Shown here: positions 37,576-47,041 of the stretch, piece after piece
Numbering within the stretch: position 1 is the stretch's first letter
Layout of the letters: each line of letters opens with the position of its first letter
Position numbers and translations under genes: made by a program
The notes under the pieces: model-generated
What the model was told of the DNA's origin: nothing
Database searches by the model: none
The model's input: the letters and a program-made list of their open reading frames with translations, nothing else
Origin: Roseimaritima ulvae
GTDB lineage: Bacteria > Planctomycetota > Planctomycetia > Pirellulales > Pirellulaceae
NCBI RefSeq assembly: GCF_008065135.1
Contig: NZ_CP042914.1
Coordinates: 5,189,404-5,253,403, forward strand
Reading direction: 5' to 3'
Length of the DNA: 64,000 nt

Positions 37576-38901
37576 ATGCAATTGTCTCGAATTCACTCGG
37601 CCGTGATCGGCGTGGTGTTTTGGGCAGGCTGCGTCGCCTTGGCAATCACGGCTTGGCAACGTTCGTCGGCAACCGCAACCGCGGACACAGCCCCGTTAAA
37701 CCAATTGGTCGACTACGCCCTCACCCAGCCGGTTCGGCTGCCCGCCCAGCTTCCCGCCGCGCGGGCTCGCCGCGGCGATCCCATTTTTTATGAATCCCCT
37801 CAGGGCTGGCTACAAACCGGCTACCTCGATCGCGTCGACGCCACCGCGGGCACGGCTCAGGTTGTCTGGTACGAACCGGACATCGATCCCCACCAGTGCC
37901 GCCTGGACTACTATCGCAACCGCGGCAAATTTGATGATGTGCTGGAAACCCTGTTACCGCCGGAAAAACGTCGTCGAATCCAGGACCGCCTCTCGCAGAC
38001 GTTCCGCGAACACGGCGATGAAGTTACCGCGGCGTTTCGGCCCGTGGTCGAAAAGAGCTTGAAAGAATCCGCGCCGGTGTTGGAAGACGCCTTAAAAGCG
38101 TCCATCGAACGGCATGAAGAAGAATTCAAAGCCATCGGCAAACGTTGGGAAGACGACATTCTCAAACAACGCATCGTGCCCTTGCTGCGCGCCGAAGTAC
38201 TGCCCACGATCCGCGAACACGGCGAACCGGTGGCCCAAGACATCGGCCGCGAACTGTGGGACCGGGCCTCGATCTGGCGGTTCGGCTGGCGCGCCTTGTA
38301 CGACAAGTCGCCGCTGCCCGACAAGGATTTGCTGAAGGGTGAATGGGAACGCTTCGTCGAACAAGAAGCGATCCCCGTGTTCGAAGATCGCATGGACAAC
38401 ATTATCGATGCCCAGAAAAAAATCTTCGTCGAGGTCTCCCAGAACGATCGTATCCGCGACGAATTCGAAGCCGTGTTTAAAGAGATGGCCAGCGACCCAC
38501 AGTTTCAAGACCTGATGAAAGCGGTCGTCCGCGAAGCGGTGATCGACAACAAACAACTGCACGAAATCTGGACCGCGAACTTTAAAAGCGATCAAGCCCG
38601 GTCGGCCATCCGTCTGGCCGGCAAACGTCTGGAGCCGATCGTCCGCGAAATCGGAGACGACCTGTTTGGCACCAAGGAAGACGGCATCGATCCCGATTTT
38701 GCCCGCGTGCTCCGCAACCAAATCCTCGGTAAAGACAAACGCTGGATCATCGCTTCGCCGCTGGATCCCCAAACAACCGACCAAACCGCGACGGCAGCGG
38801 TGACCGCAGCAACGCCGCTGACAATCCATGCCGGCAGCGGTTCGTCACGGTTTCCCCTAGTCATCATGGCCGGCCACGACCCGCAGGAGGCAACGCGTTG
38901 A
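37576..38901 (+). CDS. Membrane-anchored protein paired with MlaFE fusion, candidate MCE/MlaD-like partner
   Basis: 441 residues from ATG at 37576; a longer frame starts in the repeats. One N-terminal anchor (IGVVFWAGCVALAITAW) is followed by a short beta-type segment at about 62-100 (RRGDPIFYESPQGWLQTGYL, DRVDATAGTAQVVW) that has the G-D-P..G..GYVD rhythm of an MCE barrel but no clear match. The rest is highly charged, long alpha-helix. It ends overlapping the next gene's start by 4 bases. I infer a periplasmic substrate tunnel for the MlaFE-type transporter. No known family is recognised by eye. Confidence 0.55.
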   Translation: MQLSRIHSAVIGVVFWAGCVALAITAWQRSSATATADTAPLNQLVDYALTQPVRLPAQLPAARARRGDPIFYESPQGWLQTGYLDRVDATAGTAQVVWYEPDIDPHQCRLDYYRNRGKFDDVLETLLPPEKRRRIQDRLSQTFREHGDEVTAAFRPVVEKSLKESAPVLEDALKASIERHEEEFKAIGKRWEDDILKQRIVPLLRAEVLPTIREHGEPVAQDIGRELWDRASIWRFGWRALYDKSPLPDKDLLKGEWERFVEQEAIPVFEDRMDNIIDAQKKIFVEVSQNDRIRDEFEAVFKEMASDPQFQDLMKAVVREAVIDNKQLHEIWTANFKSDQARSAIRLAGKRLEPIVREIGDDLFGTKEDGIDPDFARVLRNQILGKDKRWIIASPLDPQTTDQTATAAVTAATPLTIHAGSGSSRFPLVIMAGHDPQEATR

Positions 38902-40568
38902 ACGCTCCGGACCCTCTGCCCCCTGAAACCAGCCCACCGCCCGTGTCCGCAACAACCGCGTCCCCGCCCGCTGGGCAACTGGCCGTCGAGGACCAACCGC
39001 ACGTGCGCCCCTTGGTGCTGCAAAACCTAACGGTCAAAGCCGACAACAAAGTTCTGCTCGATGACACTTCGGCGGAAATGCCCGCCGGCAAAATCACCGT
39101 CATCGTGGGCGGCAGCGGCGCCGGCAAGTCGGTTCTGCTGCGGATCCTTTCCGGCCTGATCCAGCCCGCCGGCGAAGTCATCACCTGGCAGGGGCACGTC
39201 GGCCACGACGACCAGCAACCGCTTGGCCGCGTGGGCATCGTGTTCCAGCAGTTCGCCCTGTTTGATGAACTTTCGCCGACCGGCAATGTGCAGTTCGCCA
39301 TCGATCACCGTCGCGATCGCCGCCAGCCGCCGGCGCAGAGTGCGGCGGCGTGGCTGGAAGAGCTTCGCGTGCCCACCGATGTGCCGGTTGCGGCCCTCAG
39401 CGGCGGTCAGAAACAACGCTTGGCCATCGCGCGAACCCTGGCGGCCGATCCCGAATTGGTGCTCTACGACGAACCCACTTCGGGTTTGGATGCCGCCAGC
39501 GGTCGCCAAGTTGCTCAGTTGATTCGCCGCACCCAAACCGCGCATCGCCGCACCAGCGTGGTCGTCACCCACGACTACGAAACCCTGCTGCCCATCGCCG
39601 ACTGCGTGTACCTGTTGGACAGCGATCGCAAACAGCTGATCGCCGTGCAACCGGACGATTGGCCGCGAATCCCCGAGATGATGAAACCCGTCCAGCGGCA
39701 GGCGGTCGACGATCCGGCCGCCGCCCAGGAGCTCGTCGCCACGCGTCCACGGCGAGGAACGCTGGCGACGATGAGCACGGCTCTGGGGGACTTTTTTAGC
39801 GGCACCGGAAGCGCCATCGCCGCCACCGTCAGGATGCCTCTGGATCTGTTGCCCGCTTGGCCTCGGTTCCGCTGGGGGCTGCGATTTTTCATGCACTACA
39901 TGCGGCTTGTCTGCGGACCGTCCGCCTGGGTGTACCTGATTATCTCGGGCATGATCGTGGGTTTCACGACCACCTATTTCACTTTCAAATTTTTACCTTA
40001 CACGCTCTACACCAAACCGCTGCTGTTGGAAGATTTGCTGACGGCGATCGGCTTTGCCCTGTACCGCGTGCTGGTGCCCATCCTGGCCACCACCCTGGTT
40101 GCGGCCCGCTGCGGCGCCGCGGTGGCCGCCGATGTGGGCGTGAAGAAATACGGTTCGCAGATCGAAGCCATCACCACGCTGGGCGTGCGGCCGCGAGCCT
40201 ACCTGCTGACGCCGATCCTGATGGCGTTTGTGATCGGCACGCCGATCCTCGAATGGCTGGCCTACCAAGCCGCACGCACGGTCAGCCTGATCAGCTTCAC
40301 CGCCTCGCATCCCGACGTGGGCCCGAACTTCTGGGCGCTGCATTTTGAATCAGAACTGGTCAGCAACGGTTGGCTGCCCACCGGCGCCGGTTGGCTGTTG
40401 CTAAAAACGATCGCTTCGGGAGTCGGCGTGGCGGCGATCAGCTACTACCGCGGGGCGCGTCCCAAACAGTCCGCCACCGACGTCAGCAACGCCATCACTT
40501 CCACCGTGTTGTGGGCGACGTTGTACGTCCTGATGGTGCATTTCGCCGTGGCCTTCTACGAATTTTAA
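38898..40568 (+). CDS. Fused MlaF-MlaE-type ABC transporter (ATPase plus permease)
   Basis: 556 residues starting TTG at 38898, with GGAGG 7 bases upstream. The N-terminal ATPase (about 37-260) has Walker A GGSGAGKS 71-78, the signature LSGGQKQR at 167-174 and Walker B LVLYDEPTSGLD. After a linker, residues 325-556 form an MlaE-type permease with the hallmark AADVGVKKYGSQIEAITTLG and RPRAYLLTPILMA. Mla transporters move phospholipids or hydrophobic compounds across the envelope. MlaF and MlaE are normally separate, so the single-chain form is unusual. Confidence 0.88.
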   Translation: MNAPDPLPPETSPPPVSATTASPPAGQLAVEDQPHVRPLVLQNLTVKADNKVLLDDTSAEMPAGKITVIVGGSGAGKSVLLRILSGLIQPAGEVITWQGHVGHDDQQPLGRVGIVFQQFALFDELSPTGNVQFAIDHRRDRRQPPAQSAAAWLEELRVPTDVPVAALSGGQKQRLAIARTLAADPELVLYDEPTSGLDAASGRQVAQLIRRTQTAHRRTSVVVTHDYETLLPIADCVYLLDSDRKQLIAVQPDDWPRIPEMMKPVQRQAVDDPAAAQELVATRPRRGTLATMSTALGDFFSGTGSAIAATVRMPLDLLPAWPRFRWGLRFFMHYMRLVCGPSAWVYLIISGMIVGFTTTYFTFKFLPYTLYTKPLLLEDLLTAIGFALYRVLVPILATTLVAARCGAAVAADVGVKKYGSQIEAITTLGVRPRAYLLTPILMAFVIGTPILEWLAYQAARTVSLISFTASHPDVGPNFWALHFESELVSNGWLPTGAGWLLLKTIASGVGVAAISYYRGARPKQSATDVSNAITSTVLWATLYVLMVHFAVAFYEF

Positions 40569-40577
40569 GCCGTAGCG

Positions 40578-40762
40578 GTAGCCGATCTCGCCAGAGATTG
40601 GACTGGGGTGAAGAGCGGGAAGGGTGCGTCGGACTTGCAGGTCGTTAGAGCCATTCTTCGCAGCCGAAACCCGTCCCCTCGCTAAGGCTCGACCCTCCTT
40701 AAGAAGGAGGGTGAAGCAAGCGGCCCCAAGGTCCAATGCTGCATTAATTCACTTCACGTCCC
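40578..40762. repeat. CGCCAG hairpin and right-half MITE-like element
   Basis: 40578-40602 is a CGCCAG-loop hairpin with arms CCGATCT/AGATTGG. 40675-40762 is a right half of the MITE-like element with the CTCCTTAAGAAGGAG hairpin and the TTCACTTCACGTCCCG terminus. It fills the gap between the ABC fusion and the convergent hydrolase. Confidence 0.65.
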
Positions 40763-40821
40763 GAGGGAGGGTGCAAGGCCATCAAGTCAAGCCTCTCCCA
40801 AGACCAACGGTTACCCCAGCA

Positions 40822-41640
40822 CTAAGCTGCGGGCGTCGTGTAGCGGCGAGCAAAATTGACGATCGCGTCGGCGACGTAGGTCAAGTCCGAGGCGTTGTTG
40901 GCCAGCAGGTGATCGGCTCCGTCGATCGTGAGCAGGCTGACCGGCGAGGGGGTTTCCGAGGATCCGGCCAGGTGCATGATCCGCAACGCTTCGCCGTAGG
41001 GTACCGTGGCGTCCTGCGGTGAATGGCAGATTAGGATCGGCAGTTCGATCTGACCGATGAGGTCGGCAAGCTGGTGTTGGCGGAAGTCGTCCAGCATCGC
41101 TTGCGTGATGGTCCACTGCAGGCCGCCGATGGTCACCGTGCCGCGGCCGCTCTGTTCGATCGCGGGATTCATGCGAGACAGCAGGCTGGCCAGATGCTGG
41201 GTATCGGCCGGGGCGGCCAAGCCAACGACGGCTTGCACATCGGCCAGGGCCGGAAGGACTGCGCGAGTGGCTGCGGCGGCCAGGGACGCGGCGCCGCCAA
41301 AGCTATGCCCCAGCAGCAGCGAGGGGGGCCGAAGGTGCTCGGCCGCGTAGGCCGCGGCCGCGCGGAGGTCGGCTAGGTTGGTGGTGAAATTGGTTTCTGA
41401 AAAATCGCCTTCGCTGCCGCCCAGCCCGGTCATGTCGTAGCGGAGCACGGCCAGCCCGGAATCGGCCAGACGGCGACTGATGCGGACGATGGCTTTCAGA
41501 TCTTTGTTGCAGGTGAAGCAGTGCGAAAACAGCACCAGCGGCGCATCGGGATGGCCTTCGACGGCATCCACGATGCCAGCCAAAGCCGCTCCGTTGCCGC
41601 CGGCAAAGCGGACGCGTGAGCTGACTCGAGTGAATCCCAC
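40822..41640 (-). CDS. Alpha/beta hydrolase, serine hydrolase fold
   Basis: 272 residues from GTG at 41640. The nucleophile elbow LLGHSFGGAAS is near residue 109-118; the acid is in CHSPQDATVPY and the His in IDGADHLL. The N-terminus HCFTCNKDLKAIVRIS is typical of the hydrolase half of alpha/beta hydrolase-OsmC fusions, but the OsmC domain is absent. It lies 13 bp after floA on the same strand and is cotranscribed. Substrate unknown, probably an ester or peroxide-related lipid. Confidence 0.85.
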   Translation of the reverse strand: MGFTRVSSRVRFAGGNGAALAGIVDAVEGHPDAPLVLFSHCFTCNKDLKAIVRISRRLADSGLAVLRYDMTGLGGSEGDFSETNFTTNLADLRAAAAYAAEHLRPPSLLLGHSFGGAASLAAAATRAVLPALADVQAVVGLAAPADTQHLASLLSRMNPAIEQSGRGTVTIGGLQWTITQAMLDDFRQHQLADLIGQIELPILICHSPQDATVPYGEALRIMHLAGSSETPSPVSLLTIDGADHLLANNASDLTYVADAIVNFARRYTTPAA

Positions 41641-41653
41641 AGCCCTGGCCTAT

Positions 41654-42643
41654 CTACTGTTCACGCACGTTGACGCGACCGGCACGGAACGCGTCGGCCA
41701 TGGCTTTGGGAACTTCGGCTTCGGCCAGCACCAGATGGGCGCGGTTGGCGACCACCTTGGCTTTCTGATCCTGTTCTTCCGCCACGGCTTCGGCCCGCCG
41801 CCGTTCGGCCTGAGCACGTGCGACCCGCGTATCGGCTTCGGCTTGATCGGATTGCAACCGCGCGCCGATGTTCTCGCCGATGTCGATGTCGGCGATGTCG
41901 ATCGATACGATTTCAAAAGCGGTTTGAGCGTCGAGCCCGCGTTTGAGCACGTTGCGAGTAATCATGTCGGGGTTTTCGAGGACCTCGAAATGCGAGGACG
42001 TGGAACCGATCGAACTGATGATCGACTCCCCAACACGAGCGATGATGGTTTCCTCTGTGGCTCCGCCGATCAACTGCGCCAGGTTGGTCCGCACGGTCAC
42101 TCGGGCGCGGACCCGCAATTCGATACCGTTTTTGGTGATCGCGCTGAGCGTCGTCTTGCCACTGCGCCGCGGATCCGGGCAGTCGATGACTTTGGGGTAA
42201 ACGCTGGTTTGCACGGCATCCAACACGTCGCGGCCAGCCAAGTCGATCGCGGCGGCTTGGTCAAAATCCAATTCGATGCTGGCTCGGTGAGCCGCGATGA
42301 TGGCGTGGATCACATTCATCACGTTGCCGTTGGCCAGGTAATGCGATTCCAGGCGTTGCGTGCTGATCCCCGTCCGGCGGTTGATGTCCATGCCGGCTTG
42401 GGCGGCCATGATCTTGGCCTGCACGATCACGTGAGGATTCACTTTCGTGAAATGCATGCGGATCAAACTGGTCAAGCTGACGTCGGCCACCGACATGTAG
42501 GCCTGAAACCACAGCTTGCCGTAGCGGATGAAGATGATGAACAAAATGAACAGGAATAGAGCCACCAGCAAACCGCCGGCGATCATCAAAACCGTTGTTA
42601 CGTTGGCCGCGAGCAAAGGCGCGAAAATGGTCATCTGCTGCAT
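41654..42643 (-). CDS. floA: Flotillin-like protein FloA
   Basis: 329 residues; ATG at 42634 is an equally good start. An N-terminal membrane helix ([15 protein letters not shown]) is followed by the SPFH-like domain and an Ala/Glu-rich coiled coil ([21 protein letters not shown]). It matches the YqfA/FloA family, which organises membrane microdomains. It is first in a two-gene operon with the hydrolase. Confidence 0.9.
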   Translation of the reverse strand: MQQMTIFAPLLAANVTTVLMIAGGLLVALFLFILFIIFIRYGKLWFQAYMSVADVSLTSLIRMHFTKVNPHVIVQAKIMAAQAGMDINRRTGISTQRLESHYLANGNVMNVIHAIIAAHRASIELDFDQAAAIDLAGRDVLDAVQTSVYPKVIDCPDPRRSGKTTLSAITKNGIELRVRARVTVRTNLAQLIGGATEETIIARVGESIISSIGSTSSHFEVLENPDMITRNVLKRGLDAQTAFEIVSIDIADIDIGENIGARLQSDQAEADTRVARAQAERRRAEAVAEEQDQKAKVVANRAHLVLAEAEVPKAMADAFRAGRVNVREQ

Positions 42644-42832
42644 CTCGATGTTAAGTTTTCAGGAGGAACCAGCCCAAGGCCTACACAAACCCCTAGAATG
42701 ATATTAGACCCAGGGTGGGCTGCAAGTAACCTTTATACAGGATACGCGAGGCGCTGGCTGCAGTCCCCGTCATAAATCGTAAGCTCGGGATCGTGGTCTC
42801 GAGACGAGAAGCATACCGATATGGAGAACCGC

Positions 42833-43165
42833 ATGGATCCGCAGTCGTATTTTAAACCCGGTGATTGGGTCGTTTATCGCAAAACCAAACGAGGCCCTGC
42901 GCCGGGGCCTCGAGCGCGGCGCGTGACGGCGGCCCACAAAGGCGATAACTACGGCTATACCGTTGATAAATACTGGGTGGTCGAAGACACTTTGCCCGAT
43001 GGCACGGTGCTGTTGAAGACGCGTCGTGGCAAACAGAATCGCCTTTCCAGCGACGATCCGGCGCTGCGCAAAGCCGGGGTGTTGACCCGCTGGATGTACC
43101 GTTCGCGGTTTTTGGAAATCGAACGCCACGATTCCGGCCAGCCCTCCAACGCGGTCCCCGTCTGA
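42833..43165 (+). CDS. Conserved planctomycete-type small protein, unknown function
   Basis: 110 residues from ATG at 42833, which has GGAG 6 bases upstream; ATG at 42821 would add four. SYFKPGDWVVYRKTKRG, GPRARRVTAAHKGDNYGY and RTRRGKQNRL form a small beta-rich, basic domain that I associate with a planctomycete-specific hypothetical family. RNA or DNA binding is possible from the charge but not shown. It stands 93 bp before the GT9 gene. Confidence 0.7.
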   Translation: MDPQSYFKPGDWVVYRKTKRGPAPGPRARRVTAAHKGDNYGYTVDKYWVVEDTLPDGTVLLKTRRGKQNRLSSDDPALRKAGVLTRWMYRSRFLEIERHDSGQPSNAVPV

Positions 43166-43257
43166 GGATTCTTCTCTATCTGGCGACCCGGCTTTTTGGT
43201 ACAGCAGCAGTTCCCGTTCGACCGTCGTGCTGCTTCCCCAACCCGCGTTGAGACCAG

Positions 43258-44346
43258 ATGTCTGCCTCGAACAGCAAAAAACACGATAACTTAACATACG
43301 CGTCCCGCCTCCCGGATTCAGCCGCCCGCTCACCGCGGCTGCTGATTTCGCGGATGAGCGCGATCGGGGACACGATCCTGACATTACCCGTCGCCGGCGC
43401 TCTGCGGGATGCCTATCCCAATGCTTTCATCGCCTGGGTTGTGGAAAAAAAATCCGCCGCTATGGTCCGGCAGCAGGAATTCCTGGACTCGGTCGTGGAA
43501 TTGGAACGTGGCTGGTTCACCTCGCCCCGGGGGATTTTTGAAGCTCGACGGCGGCTGCGCAAGCTGAACATCGACACCGCGATCGACTGCCAAGGAAACA
43601 CCAAATCCGCCCTGGCTTGTTGGCTCAGCGGCGCCGAACGACGGATCGGACACGCCGGATACCACGGTTCGGAACTGAGCGGCTGGTTGAACAATTTGCT
43701 GGTCCCGACCCGCAAACCCCATTTGACCGATCGCTCGCTGGGATTGCTCGAACCGCTGGCCATCAAACAGCCGCGGATCCGCTGGCAGCTGCCCGTGCCG
43801 GCCGAAGCCATCGAATGGGCGGAAGCTTGGCGTCGCCGCTTTCCACAACGCCTGGCCGTACTCAATCCGGGCGCCTCCTGGGATTCCAAACTGTGGGAGA
43901 TGGATCGCTTTGGAGCCGTGGCCACTCACCTGGACAACGTGCATCAGACCCGCAGCGTGGTGATCTGGGGCAACGCTCAGGAACGCGAATGGGGCGAAGA
44001 GATCGTCGAAATGTCCGGTGGCACCGCCGTGCTGGCTCCCGACACCAACCTGTTGCATCTGGCCGCCCTGCTGGGCACCGCCGACCTGTTCATCAGTGGC
44101 GATAGCGGACCGATGCACATGGCCGTGGCTATGGGGACCCGCACGATCGGACTGCACGGCGCCACGCGAGCCGCCGATTCGGGACCCTACGGGCCGCCAC
44201 ACGTCGCGCTTCAACGAGCCTTCCACGATGGCAACCGTCGCGAACGCCGCGCCGCCGGCAACACGGCGATGCGAGCCATCACGGTCGAAGACGTTTGTCA
44301 AAGCATCGACAAGATCTTCGCCCAGCCACACGCGGCCGCCGCCTAA
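43258..44346 (+). CDS. Glycosyltransferase family 9 (heptosyltransferase-like)
   Basis: 362 residues. LISRMSAIGDTILTLPVAGAL is the GT9 N-terminal signature, and the C-terminal half has NPGASWDSKLW, FISGDSGPMHMAVAMG and GLHGATRA, the nucleotide-sugar site. GT9 enzymes transfer heptose to LPS core or related polysaccharide. The gene stands without other LPS genes. It is followed by the GTAGCATGGG repeat field. Confidence 0.88.
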   Translation: MSASNSKKHDNLTYASRLPDSAARSPRLLISRMSAIGDTILTLPVAGALRDAYPNAFIAWVVEKKSAAMVRQQEFLDSVVELERGWFTSPRGIFEARRRLRKLNIDTAIDCQGNTKSALACWLSGAERRIGHAGYHGSELSGWLNNLLVPTRKPHLTDRSLGLLEPLAIKQPRIRWQLPVPAEAIEWAEAWRRRFPQRLAVLNPGASWDSKLWEMDRFGAVATHLDNVHQTRSVVIWGNAQEREWGEEIVEMSGGTAVLAPDTNLLHLAALLGTADLFISGDSGPMHMAVAMGTRTIGLHGATRAADSGPYGPPHVALQRAFHDGNRRERRAAGNTAMRAITVEDVCQSIDKIFAQPHAAAA

Positions 44347-44724
44347 CAAAGTAGCATGGGTCCCCGGCCCGTGCAGTGGCAACGTAGCATGGGCCCCCGG
44401 CCCGTGCAGTGGCAAAGTAGCATGGGGCCCCGGCCTGTGTCCAACCGTTTCTAAACCGTCTACACAACCTCCACGCAATCATTTGCGTCAGGCCAGACAC
44501 GGGCCAGGGGCCCATGCTACCGAGACGACCGACCTCTCCCCAGCTTCCCCAGGCTGCCGACTTGCGTTGGTCTTCTCTATTTCCCCAGGACACCTTTGCC
44601 CGACTCTTTCTTGTTGTCGCTGGACTGAACAGCGGAGCAGTCCGATAGAGATTGTGTGCTCGATGTATGCAACGAGCGCCCTCACATCTCAGTTCCTGCT
44701 CGGCTACGAAAGAACCGTCAGCTT
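44347..44724. repeat. GTAGCATGGG repeat field and 51-bp dispersed repeat
   Basis: Direct hairpin copies are at 44351-44373, 44384-44406 and 44417-44439; an inverted copy is at 44498-44520. Between them, 44445-44495 is a 51-bp repeat found again at 48402-48452. The remaining 200 bp before the next gene contain no recognisable gene. Confidence 0.65.
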
Positions 44725-46839
44725 ATGCCACGCCACCGGAATGTTTCTTTGGCCAAGCGATTTGTGATCGCTTCCACAATTTTCAGTTCACCAGCTGTGG
44801 CCTACGCCGCCGAGGACGCTCCCCGCCTGCAGGTGGCCGAGCAGCGTTTGATCCTGGTCGAGCCCACTAATGGCAAGCCAGTTGTGGCGGCCAAACCTGC
44901 GGCGGAAAAAACGCCAGCGGCGGCCGAGGCTCGCGTGGCTCGTTTGCCCGATCGATCGGCCGAAACGCCGCGCGGTCCAGAGGCGCTGCCCAGCAAGCCG
45001 CTGGACTCGGCTCCCGCCCCGGTCGACGACGGTTGGGTGGCCCGCGATCACATCGGTCAACGCACGCCGCTCCGCGATCCGGTCGCGATCACGGCCCCCC
45101 GCCGAGCCACCGACACGCCCGATGTCGAGACGGCCAAGCCCAAACCTGCTGAGCAACAAACGACTGAGCAACAAACGACTGACCCGCTACCGGCTGCCGA
45201 CGATTCCCTGTCGCTCGCCGAGCCCCCCGCTTCACAACCCGCCCCAGCCCTGGGTTCGGAACAAGCCGAGGCGCCCGAGCGGAAGACTTCGTCCGCCCTG
45301 CAGGGACTGACCCCGGTGCCGTTGATGGACATGGTGCCTTCGCAGGCGGACGAGGAAGAAGACCTGCAAGAACTGCCTCTGCAGGGCAGCCAGCCCCCGC
45401 AGCAGAAGGCTGTGAAAGTCGACCGCGCCTTCGATCATCTCGCACCGCGTCGAGAACGCACGATTCCTGTACGCCGCCCCGATCTAACGCGTGACTTGGA
45501 ATCGCAAGCGGCCGCCGGCCCGATGGAGCAAAATGAAGCGAGCGGCCAGAGCGAACAATACGCCGGCGACGCGCGGACTTCCCTGTCGCCCTCGGCTGAA
45601 GCTACCGATCCAGCGAGCGGCCGCCGCGATCGTCCGAAGCAATTGAGTGATCTGTTCCGTGAGCCGGCAGCGCACAACGAAGGTGATGGGCCGAGCGATT
45701 TGTCGGCATCCGACGACGACCAGCAGACCGCGGGCAACAGCGGATACGTGGGCGATTTTGAGGAGCAGGATTGGCAACGCGACCATCAGCCACCGGAAGC
45801 CAAAGTGGCGCCGCAGAAGGTGCCCTTGGTGATCACTCCGGCGGTGCAGCGGATGCGGGCCCCCATGGAGGCCGCTCTGGTGTATCACTTCCAGCGACCC
45901 GAGAAGGCGCCGGAGCGTAGTTCCTGGGGCATGATGCACTCGTTGATGGTGTACGGCGTGGAGACGCAGGTGATTGCCGGCCGTAAGCGATACAACTTGG
46001 TCGCCTGGATGGCGGGCAACAACATCTGTCGCGGGCAACGCATTTTCACCGTCGATCGTCAAGGCATCGCGCCTCGCAGCGGTGTTGGCTTGCAAGGGCA
46101 TCAAGGACAATTCCTGGCCGTGTTCGGACTGATCGGCGTGCCGGAATCGTACCCGCTGTACGTGGGCAAACGGAAATTCGCCGTCGCCGACTTGGTCGCT
46201 CGCGAGCAGGCCGATTGCCGCAGTGGCGCGGAACTGACGTTTACGCTGATCGGTCTGTCGCACTACCTCGACACCGATGCGGAGTGGACATCCAGCGACG
46301 GCCAGCGGTGGGATTTTGAGCGGCTGATTCAGGAAGAGCTGGACCAGCAGGTGATCGGCGCGGCCTGTGGTGGCACGCACCGCCTGATGGGACTCAGCCA
46401 CGCCTTGCGGATTCGCCGCGAACAAGGTCGCCCGATCAGCGGTCAATGGGCTCGAGCCGAGCAGTTCATCAGCGACTTCGTGGACTACGCTTGGAAACTG
46501 CAAAACCCCGATGGCTCGATGAGCACCGACTGGTTCGAAGGGCGTGCCAACCGCAACGACTTGGACCGCAAAGTGCAAACCACCGGGCACATTGTCGAGT
46601 GGTTGATCGGGGTGATGCCGGATGAACAGTTGCAGGACCCGCGGATGGTGCGGGCGATCGGGTTCTTGACCAACGCCCTGTATCGCAACCGTTCCAAGGA
46701 GTGGGAGATCGGACCCAAGGGACATGCCCTGCGATCGCTGGCCTTGTACCACGATCGGGTCTACGGCGATCCGCCACCATGGCGTGGGTTGGCCGTCGCC
46801 CGCGGCGCCGCCGGTGGGCACCAACGTCGCTCGCGTTAG
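44725..46839 (+). CDS. Large secreted protein with disordered N-terminal half
   Basis: 704 residues from ATG at 44725, with a signal peptide (RFVIASTIFSSPAVAYAA). Residues about 30-390 are rich in Pro, Ala, Glu and Gln and are likely disordered. The C-terminal part (about 390-704) is ordered, with VITPAVQRMRAPMEAALVYHF, RYNLVAWMAGNNIC, REQADCRSGAELTFTLIG and AACGGTHRLMGLSHALR, and resembles planctomycete proteins with alpha-toroid helices. I do not recognise an enzyme motif. It is probably cell-surface associated. Monocistronic. Confidence 0.7.
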   Translation: MPRHRNVSLAKRFVIASTIFSSPAVAYAAEDAPRLQVAEQRLILVEPTNGKPVVAAKPAAEKTPAAAEARVARLPDRSAETPRGPEALPSKPLDSAPAPVDDGWVARDHIGQRTPLRDPVAITAPRRATDTPDVETAKPKPAEQQTTEQQTTDPLPAADDSLSLAEPPASQPAPALGSEQAEAPERKTSSALQGLTPVPLMDMVPSQADEEEDLQELPLQGSQPPQQKAVKVDRAFDHLAPRRERTIPVRRPDLTRDLESQAAAGPMEQNEASGQSEQYAGDARTSLSPSAEATDPASGRRDRPKQLSDLFREPAAHNEGDGPSDLSASDDDQQTAGNSGYVGDFEEQDWQRDHQPPEAKVAPQKVPLVITPAVQRMRAPMEAALVYHFQRPEKAPERSSWGMMHSLMVYGVETQVIAGRKRYNLVAWMAGNNICRGQRIFTVDRQGIAPRSGVGLQGHQGQFLAVFGLIGVPESYPLYVGKRKFAVADLVAREQADCRSGAELTFTLIGLSHYLDTDAEWTSSDGQRWDFERLIQEELDQQVIGAACGGTHRLMGLSHALRIRREQGRPISGQWARAEQFISDFVDYAWKLQNPDGSMSTDWFEGRANRNDLDRKVQTTGHIVEWLIGVMPDEQLQDPRMVRAIGFLTNALYRNRSKEWEIGPKGHALRSLALYHDRVYGDPPPWRGLAVARGAAGGHQRRSR

Positions 46840-47041
46840 CGGCATTCGCCCCGCCCCTTAGCTCCTGCCCCCCAGCCTTCGTGATCGGGTTTGGGGTGGT
46901 GGAAAACGTCGGGCGCGAATCTTTTGGGGGCGGTGGCACAATTGCCGGTTTCGTAATTGCAAGGTACAGTTCAGCGGCAGCGTTCCCCGCGCCGCGAGAC
47001 CGCTTACCGCTTACGAAACCTTCTTTCCCCTTGCAGCAACG

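Noticed and set aside
37438-37576. Extended start for the membrane-anchored protein
   Set aside because: It reads through CGCCAG repeats; ATG at 37576 begins a normal anchor.
45484-46845. 453-codon open frame antisense to the large secreted protein
   Set aside because: The plus-strand gene has a signal peptide and an ordered domain; the antisense product has neither.
46928-46945. Second sigma-54 box TGGCACAATTGCCGG before the cyclase gene
   Set aside because: The GG-N10-GC spacing fails; it is an accidental TGGCAC.
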